Assembly: GCA_003584005.1 (NCBI GenBank) | Contig: QXHL01000016.1 | Coordinates: forward strand, 1-61,841 | DNA from: Alicyclobacillaceae bacterium I2511 | GTDB lineage: Bacteria; Bacillota; Bacilli; Alicyclobacillales; Alicyclobacillaceae | Length of the DNA: 61,841 nt | Reading direction: 5' to 3' | Shown here: positions 35,569 through 43,824 of the stretch, one piece after another | Layout of the letters: each line of letters starts with the position of its first letter | Numbering within the stretch: the stretch's first letter is position 1 | Made by a program: the position numbers and the translations under genes | Notes under the pieces: generated by a model | The model's database searches: none | What the model was told of the DNA's origin: nothing | What the model saw: only the letters and a program-made list of their open reading frames with translations

Positions 35569-38016
35569 ATGACGATGGAAACAGAAAATGTCGTGTACAA
35601 CCCGCAAGCATTGGAGAAAAAGTGGCGCACGCGGTGGGTAGAAGAATCTACTCACAGGGTCCAAGAGGACAGCGGCAAGCCCAAGTACTACGCGTTGGAC
35701 ATGTTTCCATATCCATCAGGAAGTGGATTGCATGTGGGCCATTGGCGTGGGTATACGATTTCTGATGTGTGGAGTCGGTATAAAAAATTGCAAGGTTACG
35801 AGGTACTGCACCCTATGGGATGGGATGCATTTGGTCTGCCAGCTGAAAATGCCGCGATTAAACTGGGGATACATCCAGCTGTTTCAACGGCTAGCAACAT
35901 TGCAAACTTTAAACGTCAGTTAGAACAGATTGGTTCGGTATATGACTGGAGTCGGGAACTCAATACCAGTAGCCCAGAGTTTTATCAATGGACGCAATTT
36001 TTCTTTGTGAAAATGTTTGAACGGGGCCTTGCTTATCGCAAAAAGATGCCTATTAACTGGTGTCCCAGTTGTAAAACCGGGTTAGCTAATGAAGAGGTTG
36101 TGGAAGGTCGGTGTGAGCGGTGTGGCACCGAGGTGACCAAAAAGGAAATGACGCAGTGGATGCTCAAAATTACCGCCTATGCAGACAGGTTGTTGTATGA
36201 CCTGGACAAACTGGATTGGCCAGACAAGGTAAAACGCATGCAGGCCGCTTGGATTGGCCGTAGTGAGGGGGCCCGGATTCGTTTTTCCATCCAGAATTAC
36301 GAGGATGAGAGCATTGAGGTCTTTACGACTCGGCCAGACACCTTGTATGGAGCCACTTATATGGTATTAGCTCCAGAACATCCATTGGTTCAACACATTA
36401 CACCGGCAAATCGAAGATCCGATGTGGATACTTATGTGCGTGAAACGCTAAAAAAATCTGCCATTGCTAGGCAGGTTGTGGACAAGACGAAAACCGGGGT
36501 GTTTACGGGGGCCTATGCAATTCATCCTTTAACAGGGCACCTGTTGCCCATCTGGATTGCAGATTATGTGTTAATGGAGTATGGCACAGGAGCAATTATG
36601 GCAGTTCCGGCACATGATTTGCGAGACTATGAATTTGCCCAGACATTCGGTTTACAAATTGTTGAAGTGATATCCCCTACGGGGGAAATACTCACTGCAC
36701 CTGGGGCCACACCCAACCTGTTCACTGAAGCGGGGAAACTAGTGAATTCCGGTGCTTTCGACGGACTGGACAGTCAACAAGGGCAGAAAGCCATTGTTGA
36801 GGAACTGGTTCGTCATGGCATGGGTGAAGCGACAGTTACGTATCGGATGCGGGATTGGGTATTCGCTCGCCAACGTTATTGGGGTGAGCCCATTCCAATT
36901 GTTTATTGTGATGTTTGTGGAGCGGTTTCCGTTCCCGTGGAACAATTACCAGTATCTTTGCCAGCTGTGGAGAGATACGAACCTACCGGTACCGGGGAGT
37001 CTCCCTTGGCAGCCATTGCAGAGTTTGTGAACACTCGCTGCCCCAAGTGTGGGGGCCCAGCAAAGCGAGAAACGGACACAATGCCACAGTGGGCCGGTTC
37101 AAGCTGGTACTTTTTGCGTTATCCTGATCCACATAATAGCCAGCAACCCTTTTCTAAAGAGAGTGCAAATAAGTGGTTGCCAGTGGACATGTATATTGGC
37201 GGGGTTGAACATGCGGTTTTACATTTGTTGTACGCGCGCTTTTTTACCAAAGTCATTCATGACCTGGATTTGATTGACTTCGACGAACCCTTCCAGCGCC
37301 TGTTTAATCAAGGCATGCTGACATTGCAGGGGGTGAAAATGAGCAAGTCCAAAGGAAACGTTGTCAATCCTGATGACATCATAGCCAAACATGGGGTGGA
37401 TGCCCTGCGCATGTATGAATTGTTTGTGGGCCCCCCTGAGGACGACGCCGAGTGGAACACCAATGGTCTGGAGGGGGTGAGTCGGTTTCTTGCCCGCATG
37501 TATCGATTTTTTATTAGTCATTTGGGGGATAATGCCTCTTCTCGGCCAGAATTAGAACGCCTACGCCATCGCTTCGTGGCCAACCTGACGGAGCGTTTGA
37601 CGTCCTTTCGCTTGAACACGGCGGTCAGTAGTTTCATGGAGTACTTAAATGCATTGCAAGACGTGACTGCTGGTATCGATGAAGCCACACTGACGACCCT
37701 GGCGATTACAATTTCCCCCTTTGCTCCACACATGGGGGAGGAATTGTGGGCTCAACTAGGACACGAAACATCTGTTTTTACGGCCACATGGCCCACCTAT
37801 GAAGAGCGCTGGTTAGCAGATGAAGAGATGGAAATTGCGATTCAGGTGAACGGGCGAATTCGTGCACGATTGACAGTCGCGGCAGACATCAGCGAAGACA
37901 GTGCTGTGGCGGCTGCGCAAGCACACGCTGAGCTGGCACCCTGGTTGAATGGAAAGACACTCGTGAAATCGGTGTATGTCCCTGGTCGTTTAATCAATCT
38001 TGTGGTGAAGGATTAA
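35569..38016 (+). CDS. leuS: Leucyl-tRNA synthetase
   Basis: An 815-residue bacterial LeuS. HIGH motif appears as HVGH (55-58) after MFPYPSGSGL. A zinc-type Cys set is present (WCPSCKTGLANEEV...CERCG). The CP1 editing domain carries TTRPDTLYGATYMVLAPEHP, and KMSKS is present as KMSKSKGNVVNPDD. The C-terminal anticodon-binding domain ends in VNGRIRARLTV and a final YVPGRLINLVV. ATG 35569 is chosen with AGGAG 8 bases upstream, over GTG 35560. It charges tRNA-Leu and proofreads norvaline or isoleucine. A GntR-type regulator gene follows after 5 bases. Confidence 0.97.
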   Translation: MTMETENVVYNPQALEKKWRTRWVEESTHRVQEDSGKPKYYALDMFPYPSGSGLHVGHWRGYTISDVWSRYKKLQGYEVLHPMGWDAFGLPAENAAIKLGIHPAVSTASNIANFKRQLEQIGSVYDWSRELNTSSPEFYQWTQFFFVKMFERGLAYRKKMPINWCPSCKTGLANEEVVEGRCERCGTEVTKKEMTQWMLKITAYADRLLYDLDKLDWPDKVKRMQAAWIGRSEGARIRFSIQNYEDESIEVFTTRPDTLYGATYMVLAPEHPLVQHITPANRRSDVDTYVRETLKKSAIARQVVDKTKTGVFTGAYAIHPLTGHLLPIWIADYVLMEYGTGAIMAVPAHDLRDYEFAQTFGLQIVEVISPTGEILTAPGATPNLFTEAGKLVNSGAFDGLDSQQGQKAIVEELVRHGMGEATVTYRMRDWVFARQRYWGEPIPIVYCDVCGAVSVPVEQLPVSLPAVERYEPTGTGESPLAAIAEFVNTRCPKCGGPAKRETDTMPQWAGSSWYFLRYPDPHNSQQPFSKESANKWLPVDMYIGGVEHAVLHLLYARFFTKVIHDLDLIDFDEPFQRLFNQGMLTLQGVKMSKSKGNVVNPDDIIAKHGVDALRMYELFVGPPEDDAEWNTNGLEGVSRFLARMYRFFISHLGDNASSRPELERLRHRFVANLTERLTSFRLNTAVSSFMEYLNALQDVTAGIDEATLTTLAITISPFAPHMGEELWAQLGHETSVFTATWPTYEERWLADEEMEIAIQVNGRIRARLTVAADISEDSAVAAAQAHAELAPWLNGKTLVKSVYVPGRLINLVVKD

Positions 38017-38021
38017 TTATC

Positions 38022-38744
38022 GTGACTAAAGCTGAAACTGGAGTCCGACGCAAACTGCCTTTGCAGGTGGCACTACTGATTCGCAATTTGGTGGAACAAG
38101 GGGTCTATGGGCCGGGAGACCGTCTCCCTACCCTGGTTGCCTTGGCGGAAAGGTTTCGTTGCAGTCGTCCCACAGTGCGCGAGGCCTTAAGTATTTTGCA
38201 AGGACAGGGCTTGGTGGAGTTGCATCATGGGGACGGTACTTACATCCGTACAGCAACTATGGAAACATGGATGCAGCCATTGGATGCGGCCCTGTTGCTG
38301 GCAGTGGAACAATTGGAGCATGTGGTGGGGCTGGTTTTGGCCGTGTTGGCCAGCGCCGCCGGACATCTGGCACAAAATTGCGATGCCGACAGGCTGTCTT
38401 CTCTCAACCAGCGCTTGTTTCAAATGGAGTGTTTTGGGGGTCAAGGGGAGGAATCGGTCAGCGCGGAGTTGGCTTTTCACTTGGCGGTTGCGGAGGCGTC
38501 TGGCAACACTCTCACCACAAATGTGGTGAGAGTAATGGAAGAGGCATTTCGAAGTTGTCTGCGACTCACCCATCAGGACGGTTACCTTGGTCTTGAAACT
38601 TGCCGAGCTGTGGTGGATGCTATCGCAAAAGGACGTTCTGGGGTGGCAAGGGAAGCACTATTTACATATGGTGATAATATGGTTCGCTTGCTGGTCTGGT
38701 TGCGGGAGTCTGCTCAAAGTCGAGCAGATGGCGGACGGGATTAG
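38022..38744 (+). CDS. GntR-family regulator, FadR-like
   Basis: A 240-residue protein. The N-terminal winged helix-turn-helix is of GntR type (IRNLVEQGVYGPGDRLPTLVA, then FRCSRPTVREALSILQGQGLVEL, split by position). A C-terminal all-helical FCD-type domain (about 85-230; FHLAVAEASGN and following) would bind a small acid ligand with a metal. Some metal-binding His are visible, but the set is not certain. The target and ligand are unknown. GTG 38022 lies 5 bases after leuS and may be co-transcribed with it, an unusual partner for a synthetase. Confidence 0.85.
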   Translation: MTKAETGVRRKLPLQVALLIRNLVEQGVYGPGDRLPTLVALAERFRCSRPTVREALSILQGQGLVELHHGDGTYIRTATMETWMQPLDAALLLAVEQLEHVVGLVLAVLASAAGHLAQNCDADRLSSLNQRLFQMECFGGQGEESVSAELAFHLAVAEASGNTLTTNVVRVMEEAFRSCLRLTHQDGYLGLETCRAVVDAIAKGRSGVAREALFTYGDNMVRLLVWLRESAQSRADGGRD

Positions 38745-38818
38745 TGAAAAGTGAATTGACAGAGTGTCTTTGCGGCAGTTTAGCTTTCCACAAATAAGCT
38801 TTAGTTTTCCTTTGAAGT

Positions 38819-38869
38819 TTCACATAACGGTCGTAGAGGTGTATAATAAGACTTGTGAAAGCGTTATCA
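38819..38869 (+). promoter_or_regulatory. Promoter with consensus cre site
   Basis: TTCACA (38819-38824), 17 bases, TATAAT (38842-38847), a near-perfect sigma-A promoter. TGAAAGCGTTATCA (38856-38869) matches the cre consensus TGWNANCGNTNWCA at every fixed position and covers the start point, the position where CcpA binding represses transcription. Confidence 0.8.
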
Positions 38870-38894
38870 TTATGTGCGAGGTGACCCTTAGGTC

Positions 38895-39344
38895 ATGCTC
38901 AAGTTACTGGTTGTGAGTTTTGACGAAAGCGGTTTGAATTATGTGGAACAGGCAAGTCAAAAAGGTTGTAAGGTGCGCGTACTCGATTGTTCGGAGTCTC
39001 ACCATAATCGCTTGGAATCTTGGTATGGTACATTGTTGTTGCATGCGGAGGGTCATCGAAATAGTGTGCGTGACGTGGTAGCCCAAGAGGGGTTTACAGA
39101 TGCCTTGGTTGAGGAGAGCGAAGACTTTGTCTACACCGCGTTAATTATCCAGTCTTTACGGGAAGCGGGTGTCAGGAATATTACTGTCGTGACCACGTCG
39201 TCTTTGCGTCGCGGCATCTACCAACGCTTTGGAGCTTTGCGAGTGTGGGTGGTCCGGTCTATGCGGGAGGGACCGCATAAATTCGCAGATCTGCTGTGCT
39301 CGAATACTGGGGAAACTACGGAATTCACTTTGGCCACTGTGTGA
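38895..39344 (+). CDS. RCK_N/TrkA-N-like single-domain protein
   Basis: A 149-residue protein with the order of a TrkA/RCK N-domain. A Rossmann-like first strand (KLLVVSFDESGLNYVEQA) leads to CKVRVLDCSES (acidic end of strand 2), then HAEGHRNSVRDVVAQEGF, ALVEESEDFVYTALIIQSLR and NITVVTTSSLRRGIYQRFGA. The dinucleotide-binding Gly-rich loop is not intact (SFDESG), and there is no RCK_C domain or channel subunit, so nucleotide binding is doubtful. Function is unknown. ATG 38895 follows GAGGTGA. The cre site at its promoter suggests CcpA repression. Confidence 0.65.
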   Translation: MLKLLVVSFDESGLNYVEQASQKGCKVRVLDCSESHHNRLESWYGTLLLHAEGHRNSVRDVVAQEGFTDALVEESEDFVYTALIIQSLREAGVRNITVVTTSSLRRGIYQRFGALRVWVVRSMREGPHKFADLLCSNTGETTEFTLATV

Positions 39345-39381
39345 AACCCTCCCATCATGAGAAATGTAGATTTTTTAAAAT

Positions 39382-39420
39382 TAGCTCCGTCCTTTCGTTA
39401 GGGAACGGAGCTATCGTTTT
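39382..39420 (+). terminator. Terminator after the RCK-like gene
   Basis: TAGCTCCGT (39382-39390) pairs with ACGGAGCTA (39405-39413), with CCT/AGG extending the loop side, followed by TCGTTTT. It isolates the cre-controlled gene as a single-gene unit. Confidence 0.8.
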
Positions 39421-39515
39421 ATATACTTTTTCTGTGCTATGATGGATGAGCAGGTTTAAGTCGTTGAAGTCACCGTATCAGCCCATGAAAATATGGGGGG
39501 ATTGGAGAGCTGAAG

Positions 39516-39695
39516 GTGTCGCAGAGAGCGAAGTTTACATATTTTTTGGCAGCCTTAGTTGCCATGATTTCGTTAGCAGCTGCAAGCACGGAGATGGCAG
39601 TTGGGCGCAATGGGCTTGCAGTCGTACTGTTTATTTTGGCTTTTGTCATTATTGGTGTTGCCTTTATGGTGAAGCGCCGCGTCATGAAAAAGTAG
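39516..39695 (+). CDS. Small two-helix membrane protein, YlaF/DUF5325-like
   Basis: A 59-residue protein: MSQRAKFTYFLAALVAMISL, an extracytoplasmic turn with STEMAVGRNG, and a second helix VVLFILAFVIIGVAF before a basic end VKRRVMKK. The helix-NG-turn-helix-basic plan resembles YlaF-type DUF5325 proteins of spore formers, whose function is unknown. GTG 39516 has GGAGAG 6 bases upstream. A longer frame across the same bases is discounted because it lacks these properties. The YtvI-type gene follows after a 17-bp tandem repeat. Confidence 0.75.
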   Translation: MSQRAKFTYFLAALVAMISLAAASTEMAVGRNGLAVVLFILAFVIIGVAFMVKRRVMKK

Positions 39696-39703
39696 GGTTC
39701 ACA

Positions 39704-39754
39704 GCGTTAATTTTGTTGCAGCGTTGAATTTGTTGCAGCGTTGAATTTGTTGAG
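39704..39754. repeat. Three tandem 17-bp units before the YtvI-like gene
   Basis: GCGTTAATTTTGTTGCA (39704-39720), GCGTTGAATTTGTTGCA (39721-39737) and GCGTTGAATTTGTTGAG (39738-39754), contiguous with a 17-base period, end 20 bases before the start at 39775. Confidence 0.85.
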
Positions 39755-39774
39755 TGGAAAGGCAGGTAAACCGG

Positions 39775-40974
39775 ATGACGGACGTCGCCCGGAAAAACAG
39801 TATTCGCCGTTACTTATGGCGCTTGGCGGAGGCAGGCGTGCTGTTGGTTCTGGTAGTTATTCTTTGTGTGATTTTTGTACTTACTTTGCGCTATACCCTG
39901 CCGTTTGTTTTAGGGGCCTTTTTTGCTGTTTTACTGATGCCCTTAGTACGGGGGCTGGAAAGTCTGGGTGTACCTAGGCTAGTGGCAGCAGTGGTGGTCT
40001 TGGTGGTGGCTTTGGTGGCAATTTTGTTGGCCGCCGGGTTTGTCATTGTTTCGGTCACTCGAGAGGCCATGCTCTGGTCGGCGGAATTAACTCGGGATTT
40101 TCATTTGCTGCAGATTTGGGTGGCCAACCAAATTACAGCGGGGCAACTGTTTTATGGGCAGCTTCCCCCTGAAGTGGCCGTTCAAATGCAATCTGCTGCC
40201 GTACATGTCGTCGGACAGGTCAACCATTACTTTCAATATTTTGTAAGGTCGGTTATCCATGCCATCACACGTCTACCGGACACCCTTTTTGTTGTCGTCA
40301 TTTCGGTGCTTACGACCTTCTCTGTATTGGTGAACCGGGAACGCATGTATATTCATTTTTTGCGGGCACTGCCCCCCGGGTGGTCCCACAAAGTTAATGT
40401 GGTGTTTAAGGATATTATGAAGGCCTTCCTTGGGACGCTGCGTGTGCAGGCTTTGCTGATGCTGTTGTCCGCTGTGTTGGGCGTTGCTGGAATGTGGGTC
40501 TTGCACATTGACTATTTTGTGATTCTCGGCCTCCTGTTTGGGTTGACAGGGTTGATTCCAGTGGTGGGTTCCTACATCATGACGCTACCGTGGGCAATGG
40601 CTGCTTTTGTTCTTGGCGATACCCATTTGGGGATTAAAATCTTGATATTGCAGTTGGTGGCTTCGCTGATTCGCCATATGGTAGAGCCCAAAATGCTTGC
40701 CGACAATGTGGGCCTGGATATGTTGTCCACACTGTTTGGTTTATACGCGGGTATGAAAGTTTTGGGTGTCTTGGGTCTATTCATTGGGCCCATCCTTGTG
40801 ATTGGACTGAAGTCTTTGCTACGCATTCGCTTATTTGTGGACTTCTTACCCCTAGATGCGCAATCAGATGTGGCGAAAGGCGTACAGAATGATTCGGAAC
40901 CTGGGCCTGCGGGCCCGTCATTGTCCACTGATTTGGGGACGGACAGACACCAGCCCGGACCAGGAGGAAAGTAG
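39775..40974 (+). CDS. AI-2E-family membrane protein, YtvI-like
   Basis: A 399-residue protein with about seven membrane helices in the PF01594 pattern. Paired N-terminal helices include RYTLPFVLGAFFAVLLMPLV. A middle amphipathic region (about 110-180) follows, then DYFVILGLLFGLTGLIPVVGSYI and a final VLGVLGLFIGPILVIGLKSL. Members include the AI-2 exporter TqsA, sodium/proton antiporters and sporulation protein YtvI. The substrate cannot be inferred here. A disordered Pro/Asp tail ends it. ATG 39775 is preferred to the frame from 39754. The next gene starts 2 bases after its stop. Confidence 0.85.
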   Translation: MTDVARKNSIRRYLWRLAEAGVLLVLVVILCVIFVLTLRYTLPFVLGAFFAVLLMPLVRGLESLGVPRLVAAVVVLVVALVAILLAAGFVIVSVTREAMLWSAELTRDFHLLQIWVANQITAGQLFYGQLPPEVAVQMQSAAVHVVGQVNHYFQYFVRSVIHAITRLPDTLFVVVISVLTTFSVLVNRERMYIHFLRALPPGWSHKVNVVFKDIMKAFLGTLRVQALLMLLSAVLGVAGMWVLHIDYFVILGLLFGLTGLIPVVGSYIMTLPWAMAAFVLGDTHLGIKILILQLVASLIRHMVEPKMLADNVGLDMLSTLFGLYAGMKVLGVLGLFIGPILVIGLKSLLRIRLFVDFLPLDAQSDVAKGVQNDSEPGPAGPSLSTDLGTDRHQPGPGGK

Positions 40975-40976
40975 AA

Positions 40977-41585
40977 GTGAAAATTGTCAGTTTGCACGGG
41001 GACGGTTCTCCACACCGGATTTGGCCTGTTGTGGAACAGACGCCGGACCCATGGTGTTTCATCATTCCAGCTGGCGGGTCAGTGGTGGAGGCGAACGGAC
41101 GAGCGTGGTCGAGTGATTACCCGGTGGTGGCGGTATTTTGGCCTGAACGCTATTATCAGGTATTTATCTTGCTAAAACAGGGTCATACCGAATATTATTG
41201 TAACGTCATTTCACCTCCCACTTGGTTTTATGCTACCTCCCCTTTACCCATGCGGGCAGAGTTCAGCGATGGCCTGTCGACGCCTGTGCCAGGGGTCTGG
41301 TTTCATGACCTGGATTTGGATGTGTACGTCGATGCCGAAGGAATTCGGGTGCTGGATGAAGACGAGTTTTCATCCCGTCAAACTAACTATTCGCCACAGT
41401 GGGTGGCAGCGGCTCAATCTGCGGTAGAAGAATTGCGGCGACTTGCAACAGCACACAAGGGGCCCTTTGCACCGAACACCGCACAATTTTGGCGGTGGTG
41501 GGTTGGTCAAGGAAAATACCCCGAACTAAAAAGCGCTCTGAACCAAGCGGAAAACACCCTGAATCCACCAGGTGTTTTCCGCTAA
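40977..41585 (+). CDS. Ntdp-type DUF402 nucleoside phosphatase
   Basis: A 202-residue DUF402 protein close to B. subtilis Ntdp, a nucleoside tri- and diphosphatase. Shared features are an N-terminal HRIW, GRAWSSDYPVVAVFWPERYY, YYCNVISPP, DLDLDVYVDAEGIRVLDEDE (metal-binding acids), the Q.NYSPQW segment and KGPFAP near the end. It lies in an operon with the YtvI-type gene. GTG 40977 has AGGAGG 9 bases upstream. A 13-bp hairpin overlaps its last codons. It differs from the second DUF402 protein at 31044, so the window carries two family members. Confidence 0.87.
   Translation: MKIVSLHGDGSPHRIWPVVEQTPDPWCFIIPAGGSVVEANGRAWSSDYPVVAVFWPERYYQVFILLKQGHTEYYCNVISPPTWFYATSPLPMRAEFSDGLSTPVPGVWFHDLDLDVYVDAEGIRVLDEDEFSSRQTNYSPQWVAAAQSAVEELRRLATAHKGPFAPNTAQFWRWWVGQGKYPELKSALNQAENTLNPPGVFR
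41546..41583. terminator. Convergent hairpin over the Ntdp-like 3' end
   Basis: AGCGGAAAACACC (41546-41558) and GGTGTTTTCCGCT (41571-41583) are perfect 13-bp arms that include the Ntdp-like stop region. It lies between convergent genes and may end both messages, but no clear T run follows on either strand. Confidence 0.55.
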
Positions 41586-41619
41586 TTTGAGAACTTTGTC
41601 TGTGGGGATGCCGCGGATC

Positions 41620-42189
41620 TCATTCAGTCTCAAGCTTTGCTATATCACCGCTGAGCAGGCGACGGGCCCGCTCCATGATAGCGAACAAGGTATGGGAATC
41701 GGCCACCAGTTGTTCAGGGGTTAAGGGGGCATCAATTGGGTGATGTGTGGGCGATTGTTGCATATTCAACTGTTCAATTTTTTCAAGTAGACTATTCCGT
41801 TCTAGCTGGATTTGGGTTAGTTCTTCTTTTAGGCGTTGAAAGTGTTCATCATAAACTTGTAAGAAATGAATGACGTCTTGCATGGGTTCAGAACTGCCCA
41901 CAGCTGTCGATGATTGAATCCCCGCACCCAGCGGATTGCGATTCCTGCTAAAGGTTTTGCGTTCCTGTTTTGCGTTTTCAATTTCTGTCTGCTTTTGTTT
42001 GCGTAAGACGCCGTTCCAGCGGTAGCCGCAAGCTGCGGCCGTGCGCCCCAGTTCTGCCGCGGCTGCATCGAAGGCCCGCAATTGTGTGCTGCCACGGCGA
42101 ATGTGTTGCAAAACTAAACTGGTTAGACGCTCGTCGTCCGCCGGGGTCCAAGCGTCAGAACGATTTACCCACTTTTCAGCCGATTGCAC
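41620..42189 (-). CDS. rsfA: RsfA-family sporulation regulator
   Basis: A 189-residue protein with an N-terminal Myb/SANT-like domain: SDAWTPADDERLTSLVLQHI, RGSTQLRAFDAAAAELGRTA and ACGYRWNGVLRKQ (split over the domain). This is the hallmark of RsfA, the prespore-specific regulator of sigma-F genes. A coiled coil (about 105-150; EELTQIQLERNSLLEKIEQL) and an acidic helical end follow. GTG 42189 has GGGAGG 8 bases upstream. It converges with the Ntdp-like gene. Confidence 0.9.
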   Translation of the reverse strand: MQSAEKWVNRSDAWTPADDERLTSLVLQHIRRGSTQLRAFDAAAAELGRTAAACGYRWNGVLRKQKQTEIENAKQERKTFSRNRNPLGAGIQSSTAVGSSEPMQDVIHFLQVYDEHFQRLKEELTQIQLERNSLLEKIEQLNMQQSPTHHPIDAPLTPEQLVADSHTLFAIMERARRLLSGDIAKLETE

Positions 42190-42387
42190 AACTAGTTCCT
42201 CCCTCAGGTCCGTACTATACTTTATCTCCAGCTGGTGCGAGATTCATACGATGGAGTCATTCATATCTCTGTATCATGCTATGTTTGAAGAGGAAAAACG
42301 TGACCAAAAATCATACGAAAATCGTAGAATCTGTAGGGAGGTGAACGCAACACGGTGTGCAAGACTTGCGTAATCATTGACTCTCGA

Positions 42388-42419
42388 CTAACCTTAGATT
42401 AGTGCTAACCACAGATTAG
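42388..42419. repeat. 17-bp-period palindromic tandem at the YktB-like ribosome site
   Basis: CTAACCTTAGATTAG (42388-42402) and CTAACCACAGATTAG (42405-42419), each with CTAA/TTAG symmetric ends, are tandem with a 17-base period. The second merges into the AGGAGGTG ribosome site. A TTGACT -35-like hexamer lies at 42377, but no matching -10 is clear. The 42190-42387 gap shows nothing else firm. Confidence 0.65.
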
Positions 42420-42432
42420 GAGGTGTGGCCGC

Positions 42433-43077
42433 GTGCAATTTGCAGGGTGGACGGATGCGGACTTTGACGTATTCTCCATACCGGGGTTGGAACCGCGAAT
42501 GGATGCCTTAAAACGCCAGGTGCGCCCCAAGCTGGAGCAGCTTGGTGTCGATTTGTCCCCATATCTCACGAAGGTTTTGGGTCGCCCCATATACCCCCAC
42601 GTGGCAAAACACGCTCGCCGTAAGGTAAATCCGCCAGTGGACAGTTGGGTCGCTTTTGCCGCAGACAAACGTGGGTACAAGAAGCACCCTCACTTTGAAG
42701 TAGGACTTTGGTCTACGCAACTGTTTGCCCAATTTTGTGTCATTGCGGAATGCCCAGTAAGACCTCAAATTGGCCAGGCCTGGTTATCAAATCTGGCAAC
42801 GGTGCAGACAAAGGTCCCAGCAGATTTTTTTTGGCGGGTGGACCACACGCAACGTCAAGGTGTGAAAACGGGGGACTTGTCCCGTGAGAATTTGGTTGAA
42901 TTTATTGAAAAGATGGCAAACTCTCGTTCTGGAGAGCTGTTGGTGGGTCTGCAAATAGACCGTCAGGACATTCTCTTGCAGCCACCCGCTAGGACACTGA
43001 AAGACATTGAAGGCTGTATTGCGGCCCTGGCGCCGCTGTACACTATGGCATTACAAGTGGAAGGGGTGGAACCTTGA
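42433..43077 (+). CDS. DUF1054/YktB (UPF0637) protein
   Basis: A 214-residue protein matching the YktB/UPF0637 family: FAGWTDADFDVFSIPGLEPRM at the start, YPHVAKHARRKVNPPVDSWV, the SGVGLWS-like HFEVGLWSTQLF motif, and a C-terminal helical region ending in PLYTMALQV. The function is unknown. GTG 42433 is strongly supported by AGGAGGTG. It overlaps the HD-domain gene (TTGA), so the two are translated together. A palindromic tandem repeat covers its ribosome site. Confidence 0.88.
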   Translation: MQFAGWTDADFDVFSIPGLEPRMDALKRQVRPKLEQLGVDLSPYLTKVLGRPIYPHVAKHARRKVNPPVDSWVAFAADKRGYKKHPHFEVGLWSTQLFAQFCVIAECPVRPQIGQAWLSNLATVQTKVPADFFWRVDHTQRQGVKTGDLSRENLVEFIEKMANSRSGELLVGLQIDRQDILLQPPARTLKDIEGCIAALAPLYTMALQVEGVEP

Positions 43078-43658
43078 ATACACGTGCGCAAGCTCTGAAC
43101 TTACTGCAGGAATACACGCAAAGTGAATCTTTGCTGCGTCATGCCTATGCTGTTGAGGCAGCCATGCGGGCCTATGCACGACAGTTTGGCGAGGACGAAG
43201 AAAAGTGGGGGATTACTGGGTTGTTGCACGACTTTGATTATGAGCGCTATCCAACACCGACTGAGCACACCCTTGTGGGCGCAAAAATCCTGATGCAAAA
43301 AGGATATCCGGAGGATGTGATTCAAGCCATTCAAGCGCATGCGGATTACAATGGGTTGCCGAGGGATACACCGATGGCGAGGACCTTATATGCCTGTGAT
43401 GAGTTGTCCGGTTTTGTGATGGCGGTGGCCATGGTTCGGCCATCTCGCAATATTGCCGATGTAGAAGTCAAAAGTGTCAAGAAAAAGCTAAAAGACAAGG
43501 CTTTTGCAAAGGGAATCTCACGGCAGGATGTCCTCAAAGGGGCCGAGGAGATGAACCTGCCTTTGGAACAGCATATTGCTACCGTTGTAGCGGCACTTGT
43601 ACCCATTGCTGGACAGCTTGGGTTAGCTGGCGACGGGGAACAGGCCGACAACAAATAA
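43074..43658 (+). CDS. HD-domain phosphohydrolase
   Basis: A 194-residue protein with an HD fold. The metal ligands are visible as H in LLRHAYAV, HD in GLLHDFDYERY, H in PTEHTLVGAKIL and AHADYNG, with a late D in CDELSGF. These enzymes cleave phosphate esters of nucleotides or related molecules; the substrate is unknown. TTG 43074 overlaps the DUF1054 gene and follows AAGGGGTGG. The C-terminal 60 residues are Lys-rich then helical. Confidence 0.85.
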   Translation: MNTRAQALNLLQEYTQSESLLRHAYAVEAAMRAYARQFGEDEEKWGITGLLHDFDYERYPTPTEHTLVGAKILMQKGYPEDVIQAIQAHADYNGLPRDTPMARTLYACDELSGFVMAVAMVRPSRNIADVEVKSVKKKLKDKAFAKGISRQDVLKGAEEMNLPLEQHIATVVAALVPIAGQLGLAGDGEQADNK

Positions 43659-43742
43659 AGCGAATTGTAGGGTTCCCCCAGCCTGTGGTGACTGGGAGGG
43701 CAAAACCAAAGGGGGAAGCTTATACAGGACCTTCCGACTGTT

Positions 43743-43751
43743 TGGTATAAT
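43743..43751 (+). promoter_or_regulatory. Extended -10 of the acyl-CoA ligase operon
   Basis: TGGTATAAT (43743-43751) is a consensus extended -10. No good -35 is visible at 17 bases, which extended promoters do not require. The remainder of the 43659-43824 gap holds a weak CCCAG/CTGGG stem. Confidence 0.55.
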
Positions 43752-43824
43752 TAGTGAAGGATTTATTCTAGCCTAGCTATTTATTTCAGGGAGTAAATTG
43801 ATAATTGAAGGAGGCCATATTGTC

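Noticed and set aside
42251-42373. 40-residue open frame upstream of the YktB-like gene
   Set aside because: ATG 42251 has no ribosome site, and no homology is recognised.
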